Below are positions 41,330 to 49,438 of a stretch of 64,000 bases of DNA, in pieces. A program made the position numbers and the translations under genes. The notes beneath the pieces were generated by a model, which saw nothing but the letters and a program-made list of their open reading frames with translations, did no database searches and had not been told where the DNA came from. Within the stretch, counting starts at the first letter, position 1; each line of letters begins with the position of its first letter. This DNA is from Streptomyces pactum (GTDB taxonomy: Bacteria > Actinomycetota > Actinomycetes > Streptomycetales > Streptomycetaceae). Location: contig NZ_CP019724.1 of NCBI RefSeq assembly GCF_002005225.1, forward strand, positions 3,288,501 to 3,352,500. Direction: 5' to 3'.

Positions 41330-41625
41330 GATTGCTCCTAAATGAGGGGTTTTTTGTTTGGGGCCCCGTGGGGGCTGCGACCCGGATGCGTGACGTTGAC
41401 CTCTTGGGCGCTCATCCGGTGTCGACCGCACTCATTTGATCATCCGACGCGAGCGCCCATCTGTCCAGAGGGCGTCACACCTGAGCGGCGTGAGGATCGC
41501 CACGTGCCCGCATCGGGTTCTTTTGGGGGGTGTGGCGCCGGGTACCCCGTGAGACGATGACCACTCACCGCCCGCGAACCTCCGTACTGATGCGTAACTT
41601 ACGGTCCCGTAGGTACGATGCGCCC
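41330..41625. promoter_or_regulatory. Divergent promoter region of pckG and the hemolysin III-type gene
   Basis: 296 bp. The pckG side contains an AT-rich patch with a T6 run (41349-41357, CTAAATGAGGGGTTTTTTG). The other side carries the palindrome at 41597-41614 listed separately. No gene seen. Confidence 0.5.
41597..41614. promoter_or_regulatory. Palindrome resembling a TetR-family operator
   Basis: ACTTACGGTCCCGTAGGT is symmetric at seven of eight arm positions and has the TTACGG-N2-CCGTA(A/G) form common for actinobacterial TetR proteins. It ends 11 bp before the hemolysin III-type start, so bound protein would block transcription. The TetR gene immediately downstream (42378) is the natural candidate. 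Confidence 0.6.
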
Positions 41626-42330
41626 ATGACTGCGTCCGCCCCCGACGCGCCCAGGGACACGCAGGCCGACGGCCGCGGTCCTGTGGCGCTCTCCCTGCCG
41701 CATCCGGTCAAGCCGAAGCTGCGCGGCTGGCTGCACCTCGGCATGTTTCCGGCCGTCCTCGTCGCGGGCCTGGTCCTCACCGCCCTCGCCGAGTCGTCCG
41801 AAGCGCGCGTCGCCTGCGGGATCTACGTCCTCACGGCCTGTCTGCTGTTCGGCGTCAGCGCGCTCTACCACCGGGGCGACTGGAGCCCGCGGATGGACGG
41901 CGTACTGCGCCGCCTCGACCACGCCAACATCTTCCTGATCATCGCGGGCACCTACACGCCGCTCACGATGCTGCTGCTGCCCCAGGCCGAGGGCCAGTGG
42001 CTGCTGTGGGGCATCTGGGCCGCCGCGGCGGCGGGCATACTCTTCCGCGTCTTCTGGGTCGGCGCCCCGCGCTGGCTCTACACCCCCTGCTACCTCGCCA
42101 TGGGCTGGGCGGCCGTCTTCTACCTCCCCGAGTTCATGCGGGCCGGCGGCGTCGCCGTCCTCGTCCTGGTGATCGCGGGCGGACTGCTCTACAGCGCGGG
42201 CGGCGTGATCTACGGCCTGAAGCGTCCCAACCCGTCACCGCGCTGGTTCGGCTTCCACGAGGTCTTCCACTCCTTCACGCTGGCCGCCTTCATCGCGCAC
42301 TACGTGGGGATCTCGCTGGTCGCCTACTAG
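41626..42330 (+). CDS. Hemolysin III family (PAQR/YqfA) membrane protein
   Basis: 234 residues, seven membrane segments. Family marks are GVSALYHRGDW (His82), RRLDHANIFLIIAGTYTP and the C-terminal GFHEVFHSFTLAAF (His211 and His215), which together bind a metal in PAQR proteins. A role as a lipid-active hydrolase or in membrane homeostasis is inferred from the wider family; hemolysis is a historical name. It is followed 48 bp later by a TetR gene that may control it. Confidence 0.88.
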   Translation: MTASAPDAPRDTQADGRGPVALSLPHPVKPKLRGWLHLGMFPAVLVAGLVLTALAESSEARVACGIYVLTACLLFGVSALYHRGDWSPRMDGVLRRLDHANIFLIIAGTYTPLTMLLLPQAEGQWLLWGIWAAAAAGILFRVFWVGAPRWLYTPCYLAMGWAAVFYLPEFMRAGGVAVLVLVIAGGLLYSAGGVIYGLKRPNPSPRWFGFHEVFHSFTLAAFIAHYVGISLVAY

Positions 42331-42377
42331 AGGCCGTCTGACACGCCCTGGGCCCCGCCGACGCTCGATGGCCGACA

Positions 42378-43022
42378 ATGACCGGTATGAAGGCCGCGCG
42401 TTCCCCCCACTCCCCCGCCGACGGTCCGCGACCGGGGCTGCGGGAGCGGAAGAAGACCCAGACCCGTGAGGCGATCCGCACCGCGGCCTACGGACTGATC
42501 CGGGAGCAGGGGTACGACGCCACGACGATCGAGCGGATCGCCGACCGCGCCGAGGTCTCGCCGTCGACCGTCCTGCGCTACTTCCCGGCCAAGGAGGACA
42601 TCGTCCTCACCGACGAGTACGCCCCGGTCATGGCGGCGGAGCTGGCCGCCCGCCCCGAGGGCGAGCCGTGGCCGGTCTCCCTGCGGCACGTCCTGCGGGG
42701 GGCCGTCCGACCCGGCGCCGGCGAGGAGGCCGAGCTGACCCGGCTCCGGGCGCGGCTGCTGGCCGAGGTGCCGACGGTGCGCTCGCGGATGCTGGAGACC
42801 ATGTCGGCCACCGGCCGCCCGCTCGGCCGCGCCATCGCCCGCCGCACCGGCCTCGACCCCGACGCCCTGGAGGTGCGGGTCCTCTCGACGTCCCTGGTCG
42901 GCGGCCTGCTGGAGGTCTCGCGGTACTGGGCCGAGCACGGTCACGAGGACGACCCGGCCGATCTCGTCGAGCGCGCCCTGGACGTCCTGGAGCACGGTCC
43001 GCCGGGCCTCGGAAAAGGCTGA
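42378..43022 (+). CDS. TetR family transcriptional regulator
   Basis: 214 residues. The N-terminal helix-turn-helix is clear: REAIRTAAYGLIREQGYDATTIERIADRAEVSPSTVLRYFPAKEDIV with the YF-x-K turn. The C-terminal helical domain ends SLVGGLLEVSRYWAEHG. An ATG at 42387 is an alternative start. Likely target: the palindrome at 41597-41614 before the hemolysin III-type gene, with both genes in one transcript and thus autoregulated. Ligand unknown. Confidence 0.88.
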   Translation: MTGMKAARSPHSPADGPRPGLRERKKTQTREAIRTAAYGLIREQGYDATTIERIADRAEVSPSTVLRYFPAKEDIVLTDEYAPVMAAELAARPEGEPWPVSLRHVLRGAVRPGAGEEAELTRLRARLLAEVPTVRSRMLETMSATGRPLGRAIARRTGLDPDALEVRVLSTSLVGGLLEVSRYWAEHGHEDDPADLVERALDVLEHGPPGLGKG

Positions 43023-43055
43023 GGCCACGTCCCCGGCCCGTGGCATCCTGACCGG

Positions 43056-43787
43056 GTGAACGGTCCCGAGATCCGCGTCGAGTTCGCCCCGCAACTGCAC
43101 CTGTTCGTCCCGCGCGCCCGCCCCACCGGCGCCGCCCGCACGGCCACGGACGGCGTCTCCACGCTCGGCCACGTCGTCGAGTCCCTCGGCGTCCCGCTGA
43201 CCGAGGTCGGCACGCTCCTCGTGGACGGCCGCGAGGTGCCGCCCGGACACGTCCCCACGGGCGGCGAGTCGGTGAGCGTACGGCCCGTGGAGCACCCCCA
43301 GCGGGTCCCGGGCGCACCCCTGCGCTTCCTGCTCGACGTGCATCTCGGCACCCTCGCCCGCCGACTGCGGCTGCTCGGCGTGGACACGGCGTACGAGTCG
43401 ACGGACCTCGGCGACCCGGCGCTCGCCGCGCTGTCGGCGGCCGAGAAGCGGGTCATGCTCAGCCGCGACCGCGGCCTGCTGCGCCGCCGCGAGCTGTGGG
43501 CCGGCGCCTACGTCTACAGCACCCGCCCCGGCGACCAGCTCCAGGAGGTCCTGGACCGGTTCCGGCCCGAGCTGCGCCCGTGGACCAGGTGCACCGCCTG
43601 CAACGGACTGCTCCAGGAGGCCACCAAAGAGGAGGTGGCGGACCAGCTCAAGGGCGGTACCGAGCGGTCGTACGACGTGTTCGCGCAGTGCCGCGCGTGC
43701 GGACGCGCGTACTGGAAGGGCGCGCACCACGAGCAGTTGGAGGCCATCGTCGAGGCGGCGGTGCGCCGGGGTACTCAGGGCGGTTGA
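43056..43787 (+). CDS. Mut7-C RNase domain protein with N-terminal ubiquitin-like domain
   Basis: 243 residues from GTG 43056. The first 80 residues form a beta-grasp (ubiquitin-like) domain (IRVEFAPQLHLFV ... TEVGTLLVDGREVPPGHV). The rest is Mut7-C, a PIN-like RNase fold: RFLLDVHLGTLARRLRLLGVDTAYES, MLSRDRGLLRRR, and a zinc ribbon with CTACNGLL and CRACGRAYWKG. The fused architecture is standard for bacterial members; an RNA-processing role is inferred from the family. Confidence 0.85.
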   Translation: MNGPEIRVEFAPQLHLFVPRARPTGAARTATDGVSTLGHVVESLGVPLTEVGTLLVDGREVPPGHVPTGGESVSVRPVEHPQRVPGAPLRFLLDVHLGTLARRLRLLGVDTAYESTDLGDPALAALSAAEKRVMLSRDRGLLRRRELWAGAYVYSTRPGDQLQEVLDRFRPELRPWTRCTACNGLLQEATKEEVADQLKGGTERSYDVFAQCRACGRAYWKGAHHEQLEAIVEAAVRRGTQGG

Positions 43788-43835
43788 GTACGCGGGCCGA
43801 TCACCGGGGGCGGCCGGCGCGGTGTGATGGAGGGC

Positions 43836-44189
43836 ATGAGCACCCCGACCCCGCCCACCGCGCCGCGGTCCGCCGCCGCACCGCCGCCCGCCGCCCGCGC
43901 CCTGACCGGGTGGTCCGCGGCCGGGCTCGTCCTGCTGGCGCCGACCGTCGTCGTCGCGTGGCTCGCCGTGCTCGCCACCGAACGCGGCGGCCGCTGTCTG
44001 ACGTACGGCGAGCAGTGCTCGGCCGTCCCGGGCGAGGCGCTGTGGGCCTGCTTGTGGGCGGCGGCCGTCCTGGGCGTACTGGCACTGGCGTGGCCCCGCG
44101 CCCGGTGGACGTCGGCCAGGTGCGGGGCTGTGGTCCTGCAGTGGGGCGCTCAGCTCACGCTGGGCGCGCTCATCCTCAGCGGCGCCTGA
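43836..44189 (+). CDS. Small membrane protein of unknown function
   Basis: 117 residues from ATG 43836 (GGAGGG upstream). A Pro/Ala-rich N-terminus is followed by three hydrophobic helices (AAGLVLLAPTVVVAWLAVLA; ALWACLWAAAVLGVLALAW; VLQWGAQLTLGALIL) and a short loop with two cysteines (GRCLTYGEQCSA). Its end overlaps the end of the convergent galactose-oxidase-like gene by 14 bp. No family recognised. Confidence 0.6.
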   Translation: MSTPTPPTAPRSAAAPPPAARALTGWSAAGLVLLAPTVVVAWLAVLATERGGRCLTYGEQCSAVPGEALWACLWAAAVLGVLALAWPRARWTSARCGAVVLQWGAQLTLGALILSGA

Positions 44190-46584
44190 CGTCCCCCTTC
44201 CCGCAGGCGGTGCCGTCCCCGTCCGGGTCCAGGCGCAGCGGATCGTCCTGGCCGTTGACCGCCAGGCGGCCGTAGTCGTTGCGCTCCAGCCAGTCGCAGC
44301 GGTCGGCCGTCGTCTTCTTCACCTCGGCCGGGAAGGCGGTCGGCACGCAGACGTTGGCGGTGCCGTAGTGCCGGTCGCAGCCGGAGACGGCGGGGCCGAC
44401 CGGGTGCGACGCGCGCTTCCGGCCGGGCCCCGCGGCCTTGCCGGACGGGGCGTCGGCGAAGGAGTGGACGTGCGCGGAGGCGTCCTTGCTGCTCAGCGCC
44501 CGCGGGCCGTCGAGGTGCACCCACTTGGCCACCGACGGCACACCGTTCGCGTCGACCGCGAAGAGCATGTACCAGCCGGGCGGGGCCAGATTGGGGTTGC
44601 TGGTGACGTTGAGGTCGACGTTGTTCCCGTCGACGGACAGGGGCAGGTCCACGAACCGCTGGTTCGGGTCGGAGGAGTGGGTGACGGCGGCGGGGCGGAT
44701 CAGCTCGGCCTTGGCCACGGGCCGGTCGACGGTGATCCGCTGGGTGTCGCCGTAGTTCCACTCGGTGTCGATGACCGAGGTGATCGTCGGACGCTCGCCC
44801 TTGAGCAGGTAGGGCGGGGTGTAGACCGACACGTCGTGGTTCCAGGAGCCGTTGCCCGGGTTGTCGCCGGTCGTCATCACCCGGCCGTCGGGCAGCAGGA
44901 ACGCCGAGGAGTGGTAGCCGCGGGCCTCCGGGTCCGCGGCCACCGGGTCGAAGGTCTCCGTCGCGGGGTCGAAGATCGACGTCTCGTACACCGGGTCGGC
45001 CCGGTTGTGCAGGGCGCCGCCGGTCTCCAGCACGGTGCCGTCGGGCAGCAGGACGGTGGAGACGTACATCTTGCCCTGGTCGCCGGTCTGCGGGACCGGT
45101 CCCTCGCCGAGGTCGACGGTGCCCTGCGGGAGCGGGGGGCCGGCGACGTAGGCCGGGTCGGGCTGCTTGAGGTCGATGATGTCGGTCAGGCGGTTGGCGT
45201 CCGGGTTGGAGTCGATGTTGCCGCCGCCGATGGTCAGCACCTTCTGGTCCTGCGCCGGGGGCAGCAGCACGCTGGCGGACTGGTCGCGTTCGTCCTTGTC
45301 CTCGAGGCCCGGCACCTGGGTGATGGTGTTGGCGTCGTAGTCGTAGATCGCCGAGCCGGTGCCCGGGATGTTGTTGCCGAAGACGTGGCTGCCCGAGTAG
45401 AAGAGCCGCCCGTCCTGCATGAGGATCATCGACGGGTACAGGCCCCAGTACGACCAGGTCTGGTTGACCTGCCAGGTCGGCAGCCACTTCTGCTGCTCGG
45501 CGGACCACAGGTCGGCCGTCACCGACCCGGTGGAGTCCTCGCGCAGGCCGCCGAAGGAGATGACGTCGCCGTTGCCGAGGATCGTCGCCGACGGGTACCA
45601 GTGGCCGTCGTTCATGTCGTTGGTCTTGGCGTAGGTCTCGGTCTCCGGGTCGAAGATGTACGAGTCCTTGTAGCCCTGGTAGCCGATCGAGCCGTCCGCC
45701 GACGGGTAGCCGGCGTTGCCGCTCATGACGAGGACCCGGCCGTCCTCGAGCTGCACGTGCCCGGCGCAGAACATGTCCTCGGGCGTCGGGATCGTCGTGT
45801 ACTCGCCGGTCCGCGGGTCGTAGACGGCCGAGGTGAAGGTGCCCGCCTCGAACATCTCCGGGTCGTTGCCGGAGCCCGCGATCAGCAGCACCTTGCCGTT
45901 GTGGAGGACGACCGAGTGCATCGAACGGACCGGGTTGCGCGTCGGCAGCACGTCCCAGCGGCCGTTGGCGCACTCCTCGGCGGTGCCCGTGCACCCCGGG
46001 ACCGGCACCGGGTCGGCGACCTGCTCCATCGTGTAGTCGTCGGTCGTCGCCGAGCCGGTGCCGTAGACGGAGACGCCCCAGCTCAACCGGTCGGTGCCGG
46101 CCGGGACCTCGGGCGTGCGGACGCTCGCCTCGGTCCAGTCGGCCGCCATGTCGAGGGTCTTGAGGTCGGTCCAGTACTGCCAGCCCGCGGTGGCGTCGTG
46201 CCGGAAGAGGGTGAGGGAGGCGTCCGGGGTCGTCGTCTTGTACCAGAGGGACAGGTCGTACTGCTTGCCCTGCGTCACCACCGGCGCGCACTCGGCGGAC
46301 TCGGTGATCAGGGCCTTGCGGTCGCCGTCGGTGCGGCGGGTCAGCTCGACCTTCATGGCCTTGGTGCCGGAGTGGGCGTCACCGACGGTCCCGAAGGTGA
46401 AGTCGTTGTCGCCCCAGCCGGACTTCTCCCAGCAGTACGGCATGTCGCCGGTGCCGGCGGTCTCGAAGCCGGGGTTCTCGATCAGGTTGGCGGCCGAGGC
46501 GGGCTGGGGCGCGGTGAGGAGGAGGCCGCCGGTGAGGGCGGACACCGCCAGGAGGGCGGAGGTTCTCCTTCGGGGTCTTCTCAT
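44176..46584 (-). CDS. Secreted galactose-oxidase-like copper-radical oxidase with C-terminal excalibur-type domain
   Basis: 802 residues. Signal peptide MRRPRRRTSALLAVSAL to about A31; carbohydrate-binding module (about 33-190); kelch propeller and DUF1929 domain (about 205-680); Cys-rich C-terminal domain with a DPDGDGTACG calcium-type loop. The radical-copper residues of fungal galactose oxidase are present: Cys273 (EDMFCAGH), Tyr330 (HWYPSATI), Tyr557-His558 (ARGYHSSAFLL) and His636 (AVTHSSDPNQR). It should oxidise primary alcohols of sugars to aldehydes outside the cell. It is the last gene of a four-gene glycosyltransferase operon, analogous in idea to the Streptomyces CslA-GlxA pair. 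Confidence 0.88.
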   Translation of the reverse strand: MRRPRRRTSALLAVSALTGGLLLTAPQPASAANLIENPGFETAGTGDMPYCWEKSGWGDNDFTFGTVGDAHSGTKAMKVELTRRTDGDRKALITESAECAPVVTQGKQYDLSLWYKTTTPDASLTLFRHDATAGWQYWTDLKTLDMAADWTEASVRTPEVPAGTDRLSWGVSVYGTGSATTDDYTMEQVADPVPVPGCTGTAEECANGRWDVLPTRNPVRSMHSVVLHNGKVLLIAGSGNDPEMFEAGTFTSAVYDPRTGEYTTIPTPEDMFCAGHVQLEDGRVLVMSGNAGYPSADGSIGYQGYKDSYIFDPETETYAKTNDMNDGHWYPSATILGNGDVISFGGLREDSTGSVTADLWSAEQQKWLPTWQVNQTWSYWGLYPSMILMQDGRLFYSGSHVFGNNIPGTGSAIYDYDANTITQVPGLEDKDERDQSASVLLPPAQDQKVLTIGGGNIDSNPDANRLTDIIDLKQPDPAYVAGPPLPQGTVDLGEGPVPQTGDQGKMYVSTVLLPDGTVLETGGALHNRADPVYETSIFDPATETFDPVAADPEARGYHSSAFLLPDGRVMTTGDNPGNGSWNHDVSVYTPPYLLKGERPTITSVIDTEWNYGDTQRITVDRPVAKAELIRPAAVTHSSDPNQRFVDLPLSVDGNNVDLNVTSNPNLAPPGWYMLFAVDANGVPSVAKWVHLDGPRALSSKDASAHVHSFADAPSGKAAGPGRKRASHPVGPAVSGCDRHYGTANVCVPTAFPAEVKKTTADRCDWLERNDYGRLAVNGQDDPLRLDPDGDGTACGKGDVRRR

Positions 46585-46619
46585 GCGTCACTCCTCGAGT
46601 CTTCTCATGCGTCACTCCT
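46576..46619 (-). repeat. Direct repeat duplicating a ribosome site and start codon
   Basis: The minus-strand segment AGGAGTGACGCATGAGAAGA occurs twice, 24 bp apart. The inner copy starts the oxidase gene at 46584. The outer copy would start a six-codon ORF (MRRLEE, 46608-46588) whose stop overlaps the second ribosome site. This is either a recent duplication or a tiny upstream ORF tuning the oxidase. Confidence 0.75.
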
Positions 46620-47786
46620 TGGTCCACGGCGCCTGCGCGGGAGGTACACGAGCGCCTCCGTCCCGGCGAAGCGCAGGACGAAGGTGATGACCAGGGCCAG
46701 GGCGGTGGCCGGCAGCACGGTCAGCCCGAACTGCCCGACCAGCAGGGCGATGAGCGGGATGCGCAGCACCAGGTCGGCGTTGGCGATCAGCGCGAACCGC
46801 AGGGTCCGGTCGGCCCAGTGCCGGTGCCGGCGCCGGTCGCGGAACAGCACCCGCTCCAGGAGCAGGAAGTTCCAGGCCACGCCGAACTGGTTGGCGACGA
46901 TCTCGGCGGGCAGGTAGTGCACCCCGGCCTCGGTGAGCGCCCACAGCGCGGCCAGGTTCGGCACGAAGCCGCTCAGCCCGATCAGCCCGAAGACGACCAT
47001 GCGGGCCAGCGGCGAGGTGGTGCGCAGCCCGGCCAGGTGGCGCAGGAAGCGCAGCCCCTCCTGCGCCGTGGACTTGGACTCGCCGGCGAACCGCTCCTCG
47101 AAGACGAACGGCACCTCGGTGACGGCCTGGGGGCGGCTGCGGACGGCCAGTTCGAGGAGGATCTTGTAGCCGAGGGGTTTGAGCACCTCGGCGGTGACCT
47201 CGCTGCGGCGGATGGCGAAGAAGCCGCTCATCGGGTCGCTGACGCCGTGCAGTCGGCGCGGGAAGAGCGCCTTGGTCAGCCAGGTCGCCGCGCGCGAGAC
47301 GGCGATCCGGTAGCTGCCGGCCAGCCCGGCGCGGCTGCCGCCCTTGATGTAGCGGGAGGCGACGACGAGCCCGGCGTTCGCCCGCTCGCCGGTGGCGACC
47401 AGCTCCGGTACCAGGGAGGGCGGGTGCTGGCAGTCGCCGTCCATGACGACGATCCAGTCCGACCCGGCCGCCTTCATGCCCTCGACGACCGCGCCGCCGA
47501 GCCCGCCGGCCGGTTCGTCCCGGTGCAGGACGGTGACCGGGAAGGGGCAGTCGAGCGCCGCCTCGCGGATCACGTCCGGGGTGTCGTCGGTGGAGTCGTC
47601 CACGAAGACGACCTCGCAGGGCAGTCGGGCGGGCACCGACTCCGTGATCAGGTGCAGCAGCCGCCGTACGTTCCCGGACTCGTTGAAGGTCGGTACGACG
47701 ATGGTGACGGCACCCGGCTCGGGTACCTCCGAGGCTCGTACGGCCGGACGGCCCAGCTCGCCGGGGACGGTGGACTCGTGGCTCAT
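46605..47786 (-). CDS. GT2 glycosyltransferase fused to GtrA-like membrane domain
   Basis: 393 residues from ATG 47786, overlapping the preceding stop (ATGA). Residues 25-245 are a polyprenol-phosphate sugar transferase (DPM1-like): VTIVVPTFNESGNV, EVVFVDDSTDDT, VVMDGDCQHPPSLV. Residues 260-380 carry four membrane helices of the GtrA family (VVFGLIGLSGFVPNLAALW; VANQFGVAWNFLLLERVLF). It charges undecaprenyl phosphate with a sugar and may flip it outward, feeding the ArnT-like transferase encoded next to it. Confidence 0.9.
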   Translation of the reverse strand: MSHESTVPGELGRPAVRASEVPEPGAVTIVVPTFNESGNVRRLLHLITESVPARLPCEVVFVDDSTDDTPDVIREAALDCPFPVTVLHRDEPAGGLGGAVVEGMKAAGSDWIVVMDGDCQHPPSLVPELVATGERANAGLVVASRYIKGGSRAGLAGSYRIAVSRAATWLTKALFPRRLHGVSDPMSGFFAIRRSEVTAEVLKPLGYKILLELAVRSRPQAVTEVPFVFEERFAGESKSTAQEGLRFLRHLAGLRTTSPLARMVVFGLIGLSGFVPNLAALWALTEAGVHYLPAEIVANQFGVAWNFLLLERVLFRDRRRHRHWADRTLRFALIANADLVLRIPLIALLVGQFGLTVLPATALALVITFVLRFAGTEALVYLPRRRRGPRSDA

Positions 47787-49438
47787 CGGGCGGCTCCGGA
47801 GGGCTGGATACGGCGGATCTCGATGCGGTCCGCACCGGTGCCGAAGACGGCGACCGGGGCCGAATGGTTCATGGCGGCCCTGACGTTGGGCAGGTCGACC
47901 GCGTCACGCCGCACCGTCGGGGAGGCGACCACGTAGTCGATGTCGCGCCAGCCGCCCGGCATCGTCTTCGTCACCGCCGGGTCGAGGTCCGCCTTGTAGA
48001 ACCAGATGACGCCGAGCCCGGGTTCGTACCCGGCGTGCACGAGGTCCAGCCAGAGCGCGTCGTCGACGAGGACGCGGGTGTCCTCCGGGTTCACCACCTC
48101 GGTCGCCAGCCAGTCGGCGGCGGCCTCGTAGGGGGCGTTGGCGTCGGCGGTGACGGCGGTGCGGTCGCCGTCGTACCAGCGCGGTACGACGTAGGCGCCG
48201 GCGGCGAGCACCAGGACGCCGGCGAGCGCGTACCGGCCGAGGGTGACGCCCCGTTTCTCGGCCTCCGCGCGCCCTCTGCGCAGCACGGCGTGGGCGACGC
48301 TCGCGGCGCCGCCGGCCAGTACCAGGGCGAGGAAGGGCAGGGCCTGGATGACGTACATCGCGGGCAGGTAGCCGCTGGGGCGCAGGGCGAGGGCGGCGAG
48401 GATCGCGACGGTGAGGGCCGGTCCGGCCAGCGCCCGCGCGGTGACCGACCAGCGCCAGGTGGCCAGCAGGAGCAGCGCCCCGGCGAGGCCGCCGAGCGGC
48501 AGGACGCGGTCGTAGTACAGCCAGGACTGCAGGACGCCCCAGGAACCGGAACCCTCGTCGAGGATGAAGCCGGAGCCGGGGCGGGTGAGCTGGTACTCGA
48601 TGCCCTCCCACAGGGAGACGTGCCCGGCGCCCGGCAGCAGCTCGCCCTTGAGCAGGGCGAACAGGGGGTAGGAGAACCCGATGAGCGCGCAGGCCGTGAC
48701 GGCTCCGGTCACCGCGAACTTGCGGGTGTCCGGATGGCTGTGCCGCCACATGGTGACCAGCACGGCGGGCAGGACGAGGAGCATCGTCTCCTTGGTGAGC
48801 ACGGCCGTGGCCGCGGCGATGCCCGCGCCGAAGTGGTGCCACAGGTGGCGGCTGGGGGAGGCGGCGAGCGCGAAGGCCAGCAGCGTCCACATCACCGCCA
48901 GGTTGTCGAGGAAGATCTCCCGCTGGAGGACCACGGACAGCGGGGAGAGGCCGAAGAGGGCCATGGCCAGGCCCGCCGCCCAGCGGGGCAGGGAGAGCCG
49001 GCGGGCGATGACGTAGACGAGGACCGCGGAGACGGCGCTGATGATCAGCATCACGCCGCGCATGGCGCCGACGGTCATCGACTCGGGGCTGAGCAGCGCG
49101 GGTATCCAGGTCAGCACGGCTATCTGGATCCAGCCGAGCGGCGGGTGGTCGTACCAGTAGGTGTAGTGGGCCAGGCCCTCGCCCTGCTGGACGGCCCAGG
49201 CCTGGGCGAGGTAGGTGCCCTCGTCGTCGCTGAGGGTCGGGTAGTCGGAGACGTTCCAGCCCTGCACGAGCATGATCGCCACCAGGAGCCCGCCGCACAG
49301 CAGCAGGTCGGGGCGCGAGGAGCGCAGACGGCCCGGCGGCGCCCCCGGTCCGGTTCCGGGGCCCGGGCCGGTGTCGTGGGCAGGGCGGCGCTGCGCGGGG
49401 ACCTTGGCGCCGGTCGCCGCGGGGAGGGTGGAGGTCAC
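47783..49438 (-). CDS. GT39/ArnT-like polytopic glycosyltransferase
   Basis: 551 residues from GTG 49438, overlapping the GT2 stop (GTGA). About 11-12 membrane helices. The first outer loop has SDDEGTYLAQAWAV with the paired acidic residues of the GT-C fold, then WYDHPPLGWIQIA and a conserved QREIFLDNLAVMW. A C-terminal outer domain ends IEIRRIQPSG. Such enzymes move a sugar from a lipid-phosphate donor onto a surface acceptor. Expected donor: the product of the adjacent DPM1/GtrA fusion. Confidence 0.88.
   Translation of the reverse strand: MTSTLPAATGAKVPAQRRPAHDTGPGPGTGPGAPPGRLRSSRPDLLLCGGLLVAIMLVQGWNVSDYPTLSDDEGTYLAQAWAVQQGEGLAHYTYWYDHPPLGWIQIAVLTWIPALLSPESMTVGAMRGVMLIISAVSAVLVYVIARRLSLPRWAAGLAMALFGLSPLSVVLQREIFLDNLAVMWTLLAFALAASPSRHLWHHFGAGIAAATAVLTKETMLLVLPAVLVTMWRHSHPDTRKFAVTGAVTACALIGFSYPLFALLKGELLPGAGHVSLWEGIEYQLTRPGSGFILDEGSGSWGVLQSWLYYDRVLPLGGLAGALLLLATWRWSVTARALAGPALTVAILAALALRPSGYLPAMYVIQALPFLALVLAGGAASVAHAVLRRGRAEAEKRGVTLGRYALAGVLVLAAGAYVVPRWYDGDRTAVTADANAPYEAAADWLATEVVNPEDTRVLVDDALWLDLVHAGYEPGLGVIWFYKADLDPAVTKTMPGGWRDIDYVVASPTVRRDAVDLPNVRAAMNHSAPVAVFGTGADRIEIRRIQPSGAAR

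Noticed and set aside
46588..46608. Six-codon ORF MRRLEE as a functional gene
   Set aside because: It is a by-product of the duplicated start region. It is reported only as part of that repeat.
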